NCBI GenBank assembly: GCA_014656175.1
Contig: BNBX01000007.1
Coordinates: 365,800 to 429,799, forward strand
Source: Streptomyces werraensis
GTDB lineage: Bacteria; Actinomycetota; Actinomycetes; Streptomycetales; Streptomycetaceae
Length of the DNA: 64,000 nt
Direction: 5' to 3'
Part shown: positions 41,943 to 50,648 of the stretch, piece by piece
How positions within the stretch are numbered: the stretch's first letter is position 1
Layout of the letters: every line of letters starts with the position of its first letter
The notes under the pieces: generated by a model
What the model was told of the DNA's origin: nothing
The model's database searches: none
What the model saw: only the letters and a program-made list of their open reading frames with translations
Made by a program: the position numbers and the translations under genes

Positions 41943-42698
41943 CTATTGCGCGCGCTCCCGGGCGAGCAGGGCGGCGTCCCGCACAGGGCCCCGGTGGAGC
42001 GGGCCGTGTCCGGGCAGCAGCAGCTCGCCGTCCAGCTCCGCCAGCACGTCCAGCGACCGCACGGCGGTGGCGCGTTCACGGTGGAACATGTCGGTCAGCA
42101 TCTGCGGGCCCTGGACGCGGGAGACGGGGTGCCCGCTGACCAGGGCGTCGCCGGACACCACCGCCCCGACGTGCGGCAGGTGGAAGGTGCAGTGCCCGGC
42201 GGTGTGGCCGGGGGTGTGGACGGGCACCGGCCGGCCCGGCAGGTCGAGCGCCTCACCCCCGCCGGACACCGGGAACGGCTGGGGCGAGGTGACCGCCACG
42301 TTCGCCGTGCCGCCGGCGCGCAGGGCGTGCGCGGCCCACGGCAGCACGCCGGGTCGCCAGCCGTTGCGCAGCACCCGCGCCACGGTCACCTGGTGCAGGA
42401 AGTCCCGCCGGGCGTGCGGCACCTCCTCCTTGTGCGTGTACACGGAAGTGCCGTAGGCCGCGCTCAGGAACTCGGCGGAGCCCAGGTGGTCGTTGTGCGC
42501 GTGCGTGATCAGCACGGCCGCCACCGCCTCCGGCGCGGCGCCCACCTCCGCGAGCGAGCCGAGCAGACCCTCGCGGTCGCCGGGGTAGCCGGTGTCGATC
42601 AGGGTGACGGCGTCCCCCTCGGTGAGGATCACCCAGTTCGTGTTCGTGCCGTGCACCAGAAAGGTGCCGTCCGCCACCTGCCGCACCGTTGCCCTCAT
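41943..42698 (-). CDS. Metallo-beta-lactamase-fold hydrolase
   Basis: 251 residues from ATG 42698, with GAGG five bases upstream. Full zinc ligand set: THAHNDHLG (HxHxDH), PVHTPGHTAGHC (His), VVSGDAL (Asp) and the C-terminal LLPGHGP (His). This is the glyoxalase II/lactonase/esterase group; the substrate is unknown. DUF4032 follows on the same strand, the acyltransferase gene precedes it by 53 bases, and the three may form a transcript. Confidence 0.9.
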   Translation of the reverse strand: MRATVRQVADGTFLVHGTNTNWVILTEGDAVTLIDTGYPGDREGLLGSLAEVGAAPEAVAAVLITHAHNDHLGSAEFLSAAYGTSVYTHKEEVPHARRDFLHQVTVARVLRNGWRPGVLPWAAHALRAGGTANVAVTSPQPFPVSGGGEALDLPGRPVPVHTPGHTAGHCTFHLPHVGAVVSGDALVSGHPVSRVQGPQMLTDMFHRERATAVRSLDVLAELDGELLLPGHGPLHRGPVRDAALLARERAQ

Positions 42699-42751
42699 GG
42701 CCGCCTCGTGTGTTTCGCCCCATGTCCGTCGAACGAGCACAGGAAAGCAGA

Positions 42752-43972
42752 TCAGGGTGCGGGCGCGGACGGTGGTCCGCCCTTCGGACGCGCTGCCGGG
42801 CGCATCCCTAACAGCCACCGCGTCACCGCCCACCGCCGCACCCCGAGTTCGTACAGCAGCACCACCGTCACCAGCGAGGCCGCCACGATCGCCGCGTACT
42901 TCGCACCGGCCGGGGCGGACCGGCCGACGACGCCGTAGGCGTAGGCGACCACCACCGGCTGGTGCAGGACGTACAACGGCAGGGCGGCCACGGCCAGGTA
43001 CGCCAGGAACGGCGACGTCCGCCCCGGGCGGGCGGGGCGCGGGCCGCCGGCCGGACGGTCCAGCAGACCGAGGATCGCCAGCACCCAGCACCACCCGGCC
43101 GCGCCGAACAGCGCGCGTGTGGCCAGCGCGGCGGGGGTCCCCGCGGTGAACGGGTCCTCGCCCGCGACGAAGCCGGGCGCGGTCGCGGCGAACAGCACCA
43201 CCCCGAGCACGCCCACCCGCACGGCCGCGCGGCGCGTCGGCACGCGCACCCGCTCGTCGTCCGCGAGGAGGAAGCCGTACGCGAAGAACAGGAGGTAGGC
43301 CCAGCGGTTCCAGCCCGCGTAGTCCTCCTCCATGCCGAGCAGCGCGTTCACGGCGGCGAGCGGCAGCGCGGGCAGCAGGAGCAGCACGGGCCGGCGCCCC
43401 ACCGCCCCGGCCGCGCGGCCGGCCCGGTCCGTCGGGAAGGCGGCGAAAGGCGCGAGGATCAAACAGAAGGTGAGCAGCAGCACGACGAACCACAGATGGC
43501 CGGTCTCGAAGTGCTCGCCCTCCAGGACGAACGGGAAATCCGCCGGGTCCGGCCGCACGGTCAGGAACCGCCCCCAGAAGGCCGGGTACGGCTCGTCGTA
43601 CGCGGGATCGGCGGCGCGCAGCCGCAGCCACTGGGGGAGCGGGCACAGCACGACCGTGCCGAACACCAGGGGGACGCCCAGGCGCAGCAGCCGCTCCCGG
43701 GCGAACCGGGCGGGACCCCGGCGGCGGACCGAGTGCCGGGCGCCGAGCCCGGCGACGAGGAACAGCATGGGCATCGCCCACACCACGCCGAACCCGGCGA
43801 GCACGGTGACGGCGTCCGTCGTCGTCGCGTTCTTCACGTAGAAGTCGTCGTCGGGCGAGAACACCAGGGCGCTGTGGAAGAAGACCAGCCCGACCACGAC
43901 GAGGGCGCGCAGCACGTCCAGTTCGCCGCGCCGGCCGGACCCCGCGCCCGGCGGTCCCGTGTCCGCGCCCAT
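42752..43972 (-). CDS. Acyltransferase-3 family membrane protein
   Basis: 406 residues from ATG 43972. Ten or so membrane helices, beginning RRGELDVLRALVVVGLVFFHSALVF with the catalytic His in the first helix (FFHS) and LFLVAGLGARHS, RERLLRLGVPLVFG and PLYVLHQPVVVAYAY further on, all typical of acyltransferase-3 (OafA-like) enzymes that transfer acyl groups to exported sugars or lipids. Acceptor unknown. Confidence 0.88.
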   Translation of the reverse strand: MGADTGPPGAGSGRRGELDVLRALVVVGLVFFHSALVFSPDDDFYVKNATTTDAVTVLAGFGVVWAMPMLFLVAGLGARHSVRRRGPARFARERLLRLGVPLVFGTVVLCPLPQWLRLRAADPAYDEPYPAFWGRFLTVRPDPADFPFVLEGEHFETGHLWFVVLLLTFCLILAPFAAFPTDRAGRAAGAVGRRPVLLLLPALPLAAVNALLGMEEDYAGWNRWAYLLFFAYGFLLADDERVRVPTRRAAVRVGVLGVVLFAATAPGFVAGEDPFTAGTPAALATRALFGAAGWCWVLAILGLLDRPAGGPRPARPGRTSPFLAYLAVAALPLYVLHQPVVVAYAYGVVGRSAPAGAKYAAIVAASLVTVVLLYELGVRRWAVTRWLLGMRPAARPKGGPPSAPAP

Positions 43973-44059
43973 CGCCCCTCCCCGCCCGGGTGGACCCAGT
44001 GTGGGGGAGGCCCGGCGGGGGAGGACAGGCTTCCGCCGCGGTTCCCGCAGGGGGGCGGG

Positions 44060-44698
44060 TCAGTTCACCCCGCGCGGACGGAACTGGACGCTGATGCGCG
44101 GCCCTGCGGCCCTGGTGCTCTTGGGCACGCAGTGCTCCCAGGTGCGCTGGCAGGATCCGCCCATCACCACCAGGTCGCCGTGGCCCAGCGGCCGGCGCAC
44201 GGTCTCGCCGCCGCCGACGGGCCGCAGCAGCAGGTCGCGGGGCGCGCCCACGGACAGGATGGCGACCATGGTGTCCTCGCGGGCGCCCCGGCCGATCCGG
44301 TCGCCGTGCCAGGCGACGCTGTCCCGGCCGTCCCGGTAGTAGCAGAGCCCGGCCGTGGCGAACGGCTCGCCGAGCTCCTCGGCGTAGTGGGCGCTGAGCG
44401 CGTCGCGGGCCTCGGTGAGGACCGGATGGGGGAGCGGGGCGCCGACGCCGTAGTACGCCAGGAGCCGAGGCACGGAGACGACCTGGTCGTACATCTGACG
44501 CCGCTCGGCCCGCCAGGGGGCCTCGGCGGCCAGGTGGTCGAAGAGCGCGTCGGAGCCGTGCAGCCAGCCGGGGAGCAGGTCGATCCAGGCGCCGCGGCCG
44601 AGTTCGGTGCGGCGCACGCCGTCGAGGGGACCGAGCCGCAGCTCGTCGTCCTGGTCGAAGAGCGAGCCCTGGAGTGCCGGGAGGTGGTGCGTGCTCAT
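44060..44698 (-). CDS. alkB: AlkB-type alpha-ketoglutarate and iron-dependent dioxygenase
   Basis: 212 residues from ATG 44698. Iron ligands H131 and D133 in SVAWHGDRIG and H189 in WEHCVPK; the 2-oxoglutarate arginine is in RISVQFR (201-207). YYRDGRDSVAWHGD is typical of AlkB proteins that remove methyl lesions from DNA or RNA bases. Residues 60-100 form the nucleotide-recognition lid. A palindrome lies 30 bases upstream of the start. Divergent from the TetR gene. Confidence 0.88.
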   Translation of the reverse strand: MSTHHLPALQGSLFDQDDELRLGPLDGVRRTELGRGAWIDLLPGWLHGSDALFDHLAAEAPWRAERRQMYDQVVSVPRLLAYYGVGAPLPHPVLTEARDALSAHYAEELGEPFATAGLCYYRDGRDSVAWHGDRIGRGAREDTMVAILSVGAPRDLLLRPVGGGETVRRPLGHGDLVVMGGSCQRTWEHCVPKSTRAAGPRISVQFRPRGVN

Positions 44699-44727
44699 GG
44701 GGACCAGCGTACTCCTAATCGAAAATA

Positions 44728-44739
44728 CGTTCTAGAACG
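44728..44739. promoter_or_regulatory. 12-bp palindrome upstream of alkB
   Basis: CGTTCTAGAACG, perfect 12-bp palindrome, 30 bases from the alkB start, in an AT-rich patch. It is not the usual actinobacterial LexA box (TCGAAC-N4-GTTCGA) but keeps GTTC/GAAC arms. Confidence 0.45.
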
Positions 44740-44776
44740 ATCTCCGTCCGGAGACCGCCCTGCTCCGGGGGCTGTT

Positions 44777-44810
44777 CGATACACCGGTGTATCGGATACG
44801 TTCCCGTATC
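44777..44810 (+). promoter_or_regulatory. Double palindromic operator of the TetR gene
   Basis: CGATACACCGGTGTATCG (44777-44794) is a perfect 18-bp palindrome; immediately after it GATACG-TTCC-CGTATC (44795-44810) is a second, shorter one. Both share the GATAC core. Just upstream of the TetR ATG (44834), so autorepression is likely. Confidence 0.75.
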
Positions 44811-44833
44811 GGACGGCGGGGAGGGGACACCGC

Positions 44834-45451
44834 ATGGCGGACACCGGGACCGGGCGCATCACCGCGCGCCGGCTGCGCACCCGCGCCCACCTGCTGGACG
44901 CCGCCTTCACCGTCTTCGCCGCCAAGGGCTTCGGGCACGCCTCCATCGAGGAGATCTGCGAGGCCGCCGGGTACACCCGAGGCGCCTTCTACTCCAACTT
45001 CGCCGGCCTCGACGAGCTGTTCTTCGCGCTCTACGCCCAGCGCGCCGACCTGATCGCCGAGCAGGTGACCGGCGCCCTCGCGTCCGACGGGCCCGACCTC
45101 GACGTGGCCGCCGCCGTCGACCGGGTCTCCGAGGTGCTGCTGCTGGACCGCGACTGGCTCCTGGTGAAGACCGACTTCCTGGTGCACGCCGCCCGCGACC
45201 CTCGCGTGGCGCACACGCTCCTCGACCACCGGGCCCGGCTGCGGCGGGCCGTCGCCGACCGTCTGGAGCGGGCGCGCGGCCACACCGCGCTGCCCGCCGT
45301 GCTCGGCGACGCCGAGGGCGCCGCGCACGCCGTGGTCGCCGCCTACGACGGCGTGACCGCCCAACTGCTGCTGGACCGGGACGTCGAACGCGCCCGGGCC
45401 TGGCTGAGACAACTGCTCACCGCGCTGCTCACCGGGCGAAGCCCCCGATGA
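44834..45451 (+). CDS. TetR-family transcriptional regulator
   Basis: 205 residues from ATG 44834, with GAGGGG eight bases upstream. N-terminal HTH (TRAHLLDAAFTVFAAKGFGHASIEEICEAAGYTRGAFYSNF, 16-55) and a helical ligand-binding domain. Its stop overlaps or nearly touches the flavin dehydrogenase gene, which begins 36 bases later, so it probably represses that gene and itself through the palindromes upstream. Confidence 0.9.
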   Translation: MADTGTGRITARRLRTRAHLLDAAFTVFAAKGFGHASIEEICEAAGYTRGAFYSNFAGLDELFFALYAQRADLIAEQVTGALASDGPDLDVAAAVDRVSEVLLLDRDWLLVKTDFLVHAARDPRVAHTLLDHRARLRRAVADRLERARGHTALPAVLGDAEGAAHAVVAAYDGVTAQLLLDRDVERARAWLRQLLTALLTGRSPR

Positions 45452-45486
45452 CAGCCTCCGGACGCCAGAAGGAAGGGACGGTCGCC

Positions 45487-47160
45487 ATGGATGCCGACGT
45501 CATCGTCGTCGGAGCGGGCCTCGCGGGCCTCGTCGCGGCCCATGAACTGACCCGCAAGGGCCGCAGGGTCGCCCTCGTCGACCAGGAGAACGCCGCCAGC
45601 CTGGGCGGCCAGGCCTACTGGTCGTTCGGCGGGCTGTTCCTGGTGGGGTCGCCCGAGCAGCGCCGCCTCGGCATCAAGGACTCCTTCGAGCTGGCCTGGA
45701 ACGACTGGCAGGGCAGCGCCGCCTTCGACCGGACCGACGACGAGGACTCCTGGGCGCAGCGCTGGGCGCGCGCCTACGTCGAGTGGGCGGCGGGGGAGAA
45801 GCGCTCCTGGCTGGACGGCCACGGCATCACCTTCCTGCCCACCGTCGGCTGGGCCGAGCGCGGCGACCTGCGCGCCGGCGGCCACGGCAACTCCGTGCCC
45901 CGCTTCCACATCGCCTGGGGCACCGGCACCGGCGTCGTCGCCCCCTTCGTGCGGTACGCCCGTGAGGCGGCGCGTGACGGACTGCTCACCTTCCACCACC
46001 GCCACCGGGTCGACGAGCTGGTCGTCGACGACGGCGCCGCGCGCGGGGTGCGCGGCACGGTGCTGGCCGAGGACGACGCGCCGCGCGGGGTCGCCTCCAG
46101 CCGCGAGGTGATCGGGGCGTTCGAACTCACCGCCCAGGCCGTGATCGTCACCAGCGGCGGCATCGGCGCCGACCACGACATCGTCCGGAAGTACTGGCCG
46201 GAGCGGCTGGGCACCCCGCCGCGCGAGATGGTCACCGGCGTCCCCGCCTACGTCGACGGACGGATGCTCGACATCAGCGCCCGCGCGGGCGTGCGCCTGG
46301 TCAACCGGGACCGCATGTGGCACTACACCGAGGGCATCCAGAACTGGGACCCGGTCTGGCCGGGCCACGGCATCCGCATCCTGCCCGGACCGTCCTCGAT
46401 GTGGTTCGACGCGCTCGGCCGCCGGCTGCCCGAGCCGTGCCTGCCCGGCTACGACACCCTGGGCACGCTCAAGCACCTGCGCACCACCGAGGACATCGCC
46501 CCGTACGACCACTCCTGGTTCGTCCTGACCCAGAAGATCGTCGAGAAGGAGTTCGCGCTCTCCGGCTCCGAGCAGAACCCCGACATCACCGCCAAGGACC
46601 GGGCCGGATTCCTGCGCGAACGTGTCCTCGGCAAGGGCGCGCCCGGTCCGGTGGACGCCTTCCTGCGCAACGGCGCGGACTTCGTCACCGCCGGCACCGT
46701 CGAGGAACTCGTCGGGAAGATGAACGCCCTCACCGACGAGCCGCTGCTCGACGCGGCACTCGTCCGGCGCCAGATCGAGGCGCGCGACCTGCAGATGGCC
46801 AACAGCTACAGCAAGGACGCCCAGGTGCAGGGCATCCGCAACGCCCGCCGCTACATCGGCGACCGTCTCGGCCGGGTCGCCACCCCGCACCGCATCCTCG
46901 ACCCGGCGGCGGGCCCGCTGATCGGCGTCAAGCTGCACATCCTCACCCGCAAGACGCTCGGCGGCATCCAGACCGACCTGGACTCCCGCGCGCTGGGCGC
47001 CGACGGCAGCCCTGTGGAGGGGCTGTACGCGGCCGGCGAGGTCGCGGGCTTCGGCGGCGGAGGCGTCCACGGCTACAACGCGCTCGAGGGAACCTTCCTC
47101 GGCGGCTGCCTCTTCTCGGGCCGCGCGGCGGGCCGGGCGGCGGCCGCGCAGACGGCGTAG
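45487..47160 (+). CDS. FAD-binding dehydrogenase (fumarate reductase/3-ketosteroid dehydrogenase type)
   Basis: 557 residues from ATG 45487, with GGAAGGGA eight bases upstream; ATG 45448, which overlaps the TetR stop, adds 13 residues. FAD-binding N-terminus VIVVGAGLAGLVAAHELTRKGRRVALVDQE, then a helical cap, VTSGGIGADHDIVRKYWP, and the C-terminal FAD loop YAAGEVAGFGGGGVHGYNALEGTFLGGCLFSGRAAG. The family dehydrogenates steroid-like or carbonyl substrates; the exact substrate is unknown. Same operon as the TetR gene. Confidence 0.88.
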   Translation: MDADVIVVGAGLAGLVAAHELTRKGRRVALVDQENAASLGGQAYWSFGGLFLVGSPEQRRLGIKDSFELAWNDWQGSAAFDRTDDEDSWAQRWARAYVEWAAGEKRSWLDGHGITFLPTVGWAERGDLRAGGHGNSVPRFHIAWGTGTGVVAPFVRYAREAARDGLLTFHHRHRVDELVVDDGAARGVRGTVLAEDDAPRGVASSREVIGAFELTAQAVIVTSGGIGADHDIVRKYWPERLGTPPREMVTGVPAYVDGRMLDISARAGVRLVNRDRMWHYTEGIQNWDPVWPGHGIRILPGPSSMWFDALGRRLPEPCLPGYDTLGTLKHLRTTEDIAPYDHSWFVLTQKIVEKEFALSGSEQNPDITAKDRAGFLRERVLGKGAPGPVDAFLRNGADFVTAGTVEELVGKMNALTDEPLLDAALVRRQIEARDLQMANSYSKDAQVQGIRNARRYIGDRLGRVATPHRILDPAAGPLIGVKLHILTRKTLGGIQTDLDSRALGADGSPVEGLYAAGEVAGFGGGGVHGYNALEGTFLGGCLFSGRAAGRAAAAQTA

Positions 47161-47179
47161 AGGCGGCCGGTCCGTCCCG

Positions 47180-47530
47180 TCACTCCGCGAGCAGCCGGGC
47201 CAGCACCTCCGCGTGACTGAGTTCCGGCTGCCTGGAGGCGGTCAGCAGCGTCACCGTGCCCCTGCCGGCCAGCTCCCGCACCCGCTCCAGCAGTTCCGCC
47301 GCCTCCGGGGCGGTCAGTTCCGCCTCGTAGCGCTCGCGGAACTCCTCGAAGGCGCCCTCGTCCGCGTGGTACCAGCGGCGCAGCTCCGTGGACGGGGTCA
47401 GCCCCTTCGGCCACTCGTCGATGTGCGCCGCGTCCTTCGCCAGACCGCGCGGCCACAGCCGGTCGACGAGGACCCGCACCCCGTCGTCGGGCTCGGGCGG
47501 TTCGTACACGCGCCGCACGCGCACGCTCAT
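47180..47530 (-). CDS. DUF488 (YeaO-like) protein
   Basis: 116 residues from ATG 47530. Begins VRRVYEPPEPDDGVRVLVDRLWPRGLAKDAAHIDEWPKGLTPS, the fixed core of the DUF488 family; the middle EFRERYEAEL and end GTVTLLTASRQPELSHAEVLARLL complete it. Function unknown; in other species the gene sits near metal or stress genes. Convergent with the flavin dehydrogenase gene. Confidence 0.9.
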   Translation of the reverse strand: MSVRVRRVYEPPEPDDGVRVLVDRLWPRGLAKDAAHIDEWPKGLTPSTELRRWYHADEGAFEEFRERYEAELTAPEAAELLERVRELAGRGTVTLLTASRQPELSHAEVLARLLAE

Positions 47531-47605
47531 GGTGAGGCCCCTTCCGCCGGAATCGGTGCGAGCCTACTGCGACGCCCGGGACCGGGCACGACGAGCGGGA
47601 CGGCT

Positions 47606-47630
47606 GAATCGTCCCCCGGGGACCGGGTAC
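47606..47630 (+). promoter_or_regulatory. SigB-class promoter of the DUF6098 gene
   Basis: GAAT (47606-47609), 15 bases, GGGTAC (47625-47630), fitting GNNT-N14/16-GGGTA(C/T). About 37 bases before the ATG at 47667. Confidence 0.6.
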
Positions 47631-47666
47631 TCCGTCCGCCTGGGAACGTGATGTCGGAGGTGACGG

Positions 47667-48116
47667 ATGGAGGCCACGGACGACCTGCCGGTCGTCGGCT
47701 CGCTCGCCGAGCTCACCGCGCTGGTGGAGCGCGAGCGGGGACTGTACGTCCGCTGGTCCAGGGGACCGGCGATCGACCTGCACGCGGTGTCCAGCATCGA
47801 CGACCTCACCGGCGTGGCCATGCCCGGCCTGTCCGCGAACCCGCTCGACGTGGAGGAGTGGTGGCAGGACCGCTCCCCGGCCCTGTGGGTGGCGCGCCGG
47901 CTGTACGACTACGAGCACCTGCCGCGCGAGAAGGGCGCGGACATCCGGCCCTGGGTGCTCAAGGGGCGTGAGGCGGGGCGCGGCCCGGACAACGAGCCGC
48001 TGGTCACCGAGGTGCGCCCGCTCTGCCGGCTCGCCGACCAGGTCATCGAGGAGGCGCACAGGGAAGTGGCCCGCCAGGAGAATCCCTGGGGGCCACTGCG
48101 CCGTACCACCCGCTGA
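47667..48116 (+). CDS. DUF6098-type conserved protein
   Basis: 149 residues from ATG 47667, with CGGAGG upstream. Soluble, acidic: SLAELTALVERERGLYVRWSRGPAIDLHAVSSIDDLTGVAMPGLSANPLDVEEWWQDRSPALWVARRLYDYEHL. The pattern is conserved in actinobacteria without known function. A SigB-class promoter points to stress control. Ends 70 bases from the convergent WhiB-like gene. Confidence 0.75.
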   Translation: MEATDDLPVVGSLAELTALVERERGLYVRWSRGPAIDLHAVSSIDDLTGVAMPGLSANPLDVEEWWQDRSPALWVARRLYDYEHLPREKGADIRPWVLKGREAGRGPDNEPLVTEVRPLCRLADQVIEEAHREVARQENPWGPLRRTTR

Positions 48117-48185
48117 CCGCCGGGCGGGTCGCCCGCGATCCGCGGGTCACGCCCCTGCGTCACGCCCGCACCGCCCGCCGGGACG

Positions 48186-48443
48186 TCAGGCCCTGCCCGA
48201 CGAACGGCGGGCCGCGATGCGCCGCTTGAGCGCGCGGCGTTCCGTCTCGCTCGTGCCGCCCCACACGCCGATGGACTGCCCGGTCTCCAGGGCCCACTCC
48301 AGGCACTGCTCCCGCACGGGGCAGCGTCGGCAGACCGCCTTGGCCTGCTCGGTCTGCAGCAGGGCCGGCCCGGAGGTGCCGATCGGGAAGAACAGCTCGG
48401 GGTCCTCGGTCCGGCAGGCCGCGCTGTGCCGCCAGTTGTCCAT
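48186..48443 (-). CDS. WhiB-like iron-sulfur regulator
   Basis: 85 residues from ATG 48443. Four cluster cysteines: C10 (SAACRTEDPELFFP), C38 and C41 (CRRC), and C47 (EQCLEWAL); then the GVWGG turn and a basic tail RRALKRRIAARRSSGRA for DNA contacts. Wbl proteins bind a [4Fe-4S] cluster and act with the principal sigma factor in development or redox response. Which wbl gene this is I cannot say. Direct repeats lie just upstream. Confidence 0.9.
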   Translation of the reverse strand: MDNWRHSAACRTEDPELFFPIGTSGPALLQTEQAKAVCRRCPVREQCLEWALETGQSIGVWGGTSETERRALKRRIAARRSSGRA

Positions 48444-48476
48444 CGAAAGTCACCTGCGTCCGAAGTCGGTGCGCAC

Positions 48477-48506
48477 CCTTTCGGGTGCCTTGCTTCCTTT
48501 CGGGTG
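48477..48506. repeat. Direct repeats upstream of the WhiB-like gene
   Basis: CCTTTCGGGTG occurs at 48477-48487 and 48496-48506, period 19. The first copy also forms a small hairpin, GCACCC-TTTC-GGGTGC. They lie 35-65 bases before the gene's start. Confidence 0.5.
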
Positions 48507-48550
48507 ACCTGTCAAGTCATGGTGAAACAGCGCGATCCGCGTGGAGACGG

Positions 48551-49771
48551 TCACTGCTCGCGCAGCCCCCACGGCGAGCCGTACTCGGTGAGGAGGTCCA
48601 GGAACGGACCGGCCGGGAACGCCTCCGGCCCCAGTACGCCCGTCCCGGACCAGACGCCTGCCGCCAGCAGCTCCAGCGCGACGACCGGGTTGACCGCCGT
48701 CTGCCACACCACCGCCTGGCAGCCGTACTCGCCCATCGACCACCGGTTGTCGACCACGTGGTACAGGTACACCTCGCGAGGCGCCCCGTCCTTGGTGCCG
48801 CGCACCCAGGTGCCCGCGCAGGTCTTGCCGCGCATCCGGTCACCGAGGGTCGCCGGGTCGGGCAGGCAGGCCGCGACGACGTCCCGCGGGGACACCTCCA
48901 CGGGCCCGTCGGGGCCCGGCACGGTGACCGGCTCGGTGCGGTCCAGACCCAGCAGGTGCAGCGTGCGCAGGGTGTCGGTGAACTCGCGGCCCAGGCCGTA
49001 CTTGAAGGTGACCCGGCGGGCGTCCACCCAGCGGGGCACCAGCAGCACCTCCTCGTGCTCCACGTTCACGCACTCCACCGGGCCGATGCCCTCGGGGAAG
49101 TCGAACACCTCGGGCTCGCTGAAGGGTTCGGTGGTGAACCAGCCGCGGTCCTTCTCGTACACCACGGGCGGGTTGAGGCACTCCTCGATGGTGGTCCAGA
49201 TGCTGAACGACGGCGCGAAGTCGTAGCCGTCCACCGTGAGGTTCGCGCCGTCGCGGACGCCGATCTCCTCGATCTCGTCGAAGAGTTCGTCGGCCGCGTA
49301 CCGGGCGAACACGTCCGACAGACCCGGCTCCACGCCCATGCCGACCAGCGCCAGCAGTCCGGCCTCCTCCCATTCGGCGGCCTGCGCGAACTGCTCGTCG
49401 CCCAGCTTCACCCCGCACTCCTCGTACGGCCGCTCGCCGTGCGGGCGGGACAGGGACATCGCCATGTCGAGATAGGCGGCGCCGCCCGCCCGCGCCGCGC
49501 GGAACAGCGGCATGACGAAACGGGGGTCGGTGGCGTTCAGCAGCACGTCGCAGCCGTGCCGCCGCAGCAGCGCCGTCACCTGTGCCTCGTCGCCGGCGTC
49601 GACCCGCTCGGCACGGAACCGGTCGCCGTCCGCGCCGAGCGCCGCCACCGCCGCCTCGGCCCGGACGGGGTCGTAGTCGGCCACGACCATCAGCTCGAAG
49701 AACGGCCGCCGGGCCGCGATCCGGGTGACGGCGGTCCCCACACCGCCCGCTCCCACCAGCAGTACACGCAT
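48551..49771 (-). CDS. Saccharopine dehydrogenase-family oxidoreductase
   Basis: 406 residues from ATG 49771. Rossmann start MRVLLVGAGGVGTAVTRIAARRPFFELMVVADYDPVRAEA, then GCDVLLNATDPRFVMPLFRAARAGGAAYLDMA and the central GMGVEPGLSDVFARYAADELFDEIEE typical of saccharopine dehydrogenase-like proteins. Whether it acts on lysine intermediates is unknown; a LysE-type exporter gene lies 1.8 kb away. Divergent from a TetR gene (139 bases between starts). Confidence 0.88.
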   Translation of the reverse strand: MRVLLVGAGGVGTAVTRIAARRPFFELMVVADYDPVRAEAAVAALGADGDRFRAERVDAGDEAQVTALLRRHGCDVLLNATDPRFVMPLFRAARAGGAAYLDMAMSLSRPHGERPYEECGVKLGDEQFAQAAEWEEAGLLALVGMGVEPGLSDVFARYAADELFDEIEEIGVRDGANLTVDGYDFAPSFSIWTTIEECLNPPVVYEKDRGWFTTEPFSEPEVFDFPEGIGPVECVNVEHEEVLLVPRWVDARRVTFKYGLGREFTDTLRTLHLLGLDRTEPVTVPGPDGPVEVSPRDVVAACLPDPATLGDRMRGKTCAGTWVRGTKDGAPREVYLYHVVDNRWSMGEYGCQAVVWQTAVNPVVALELLAAGVWSGTGVLGPEAFPAGPFLDLLTEYGSPWGLREQ

Positions 49772-49910
49772 GACGGAGCACTCCCTTTCGTCCTCATGGA
49801 TCCGTCAGGATCCGGAATGTTCTGCGGGGCCCCTGACGTGATGAAACGCGGGACCGGGACGTAAGGTCAATGGCGTTGGCATAAGGGTGAAGGGCAGGAG
49901 GAGCGGGGAC

Positions 49911-50648
49911 ATGGCCAAGCGTGTGGTGCCCGAGGAGCGGCGGAGGCGCCGCAGGCCTACCAGGGGCGGGGTCGTGCTGTCGGAGCGGCTGATCGTGGAG
50001 ACCGCGCTGCGGCTGCTCCGGGAGCACGGCAGTGCGGGCCTCACCGCCCGCCGCCTGGGGCTCGCCCTCGACTGCGACCCGAGCACGCTCTACCGGTACT
50101 TCCGCGGCATGGACGACCTGACCCTCGCCATCGGCGACGCGCTGATCGGCCAGGCGCTGGAGGGCTGGCACCGCACCGGCCGCTGGCGCCACGACCTGCG
50201 CGCCCTCGGTCTGCGCATCCACGCCGCCTACGTCTCCCACCCGCAGGCGGCCGTCCTCACCGCGAGCCGGGTCTCCGGCCGGGCCGACGAACTGGCCGCC
50301 GACGAGGCGGTGCTGGACGTGCTGCGCACCGCCGGCTTCCCGCCCGCCGACACGGTCCGCGTCTACCAGGCGTTCATCGACACCACGCTGGCGTTCGCCG
50401 CGCTCGACGCCGCCTCCCTGGCGCTGCCCGATGCGGCGCGGCGGGCCGACGAGGACATGTGGCGCTCGACCTACGCCCGGCTGCCCGCCGCCACCCATCC
50501 GCGCATCGCCGAGACCGCCCCGCTGCTCGCCGCCCGCATGGTCGAGAGCGCCTATCCGACGGTGCTGGACATGCTGCTGTCGAGCGCGGAGCGGGAACTG
50601 GCGGACCTCGCGGTCAGGGGTGCAGAGCCCGGGCCGCCGTCTCGGTGA
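49911..50648 (+). CDS. TetR-family regulator with TetR_C domain
   Basis: 245 residues from ATG 49911, with GGAGGAGCGGGGAC upstream; GTG 49887 is unlikely. A basic N-terminus with nine Arg in the first 20 residues, HTH (LIVETALRLLREHGSAGLTARRLGLALDCDPSTLYRYFRG, 31-70), then a helical TetR_C-type domain. Divergent from the saccharopine dehydrogenase-like gene, its probable target. Its 3' end overlaps the ArgP gene by 35 bases on the opposite strand. Confidence 0.88.
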   Translation: MAKRVVPEERRRRRRPTRGGVVLSERLIVETALRLLREHGSAGLTARRLGLALDCDPSTLYRYFRGMDDLTLAIGDALIGQALEGWHRTGRWRHDLRALGLRIHAAYVSHPQAAVLTASRVSGRADELAADEAVLDVLRTAGFPPADTVRVYQAFIDTTLAFAALDAASLALPDAARRADEDMWRSTYARLPAATHPRIAETAPLLAARMVESAYPTVLDMLLSSAERELADLAVRGAEPGPPSR

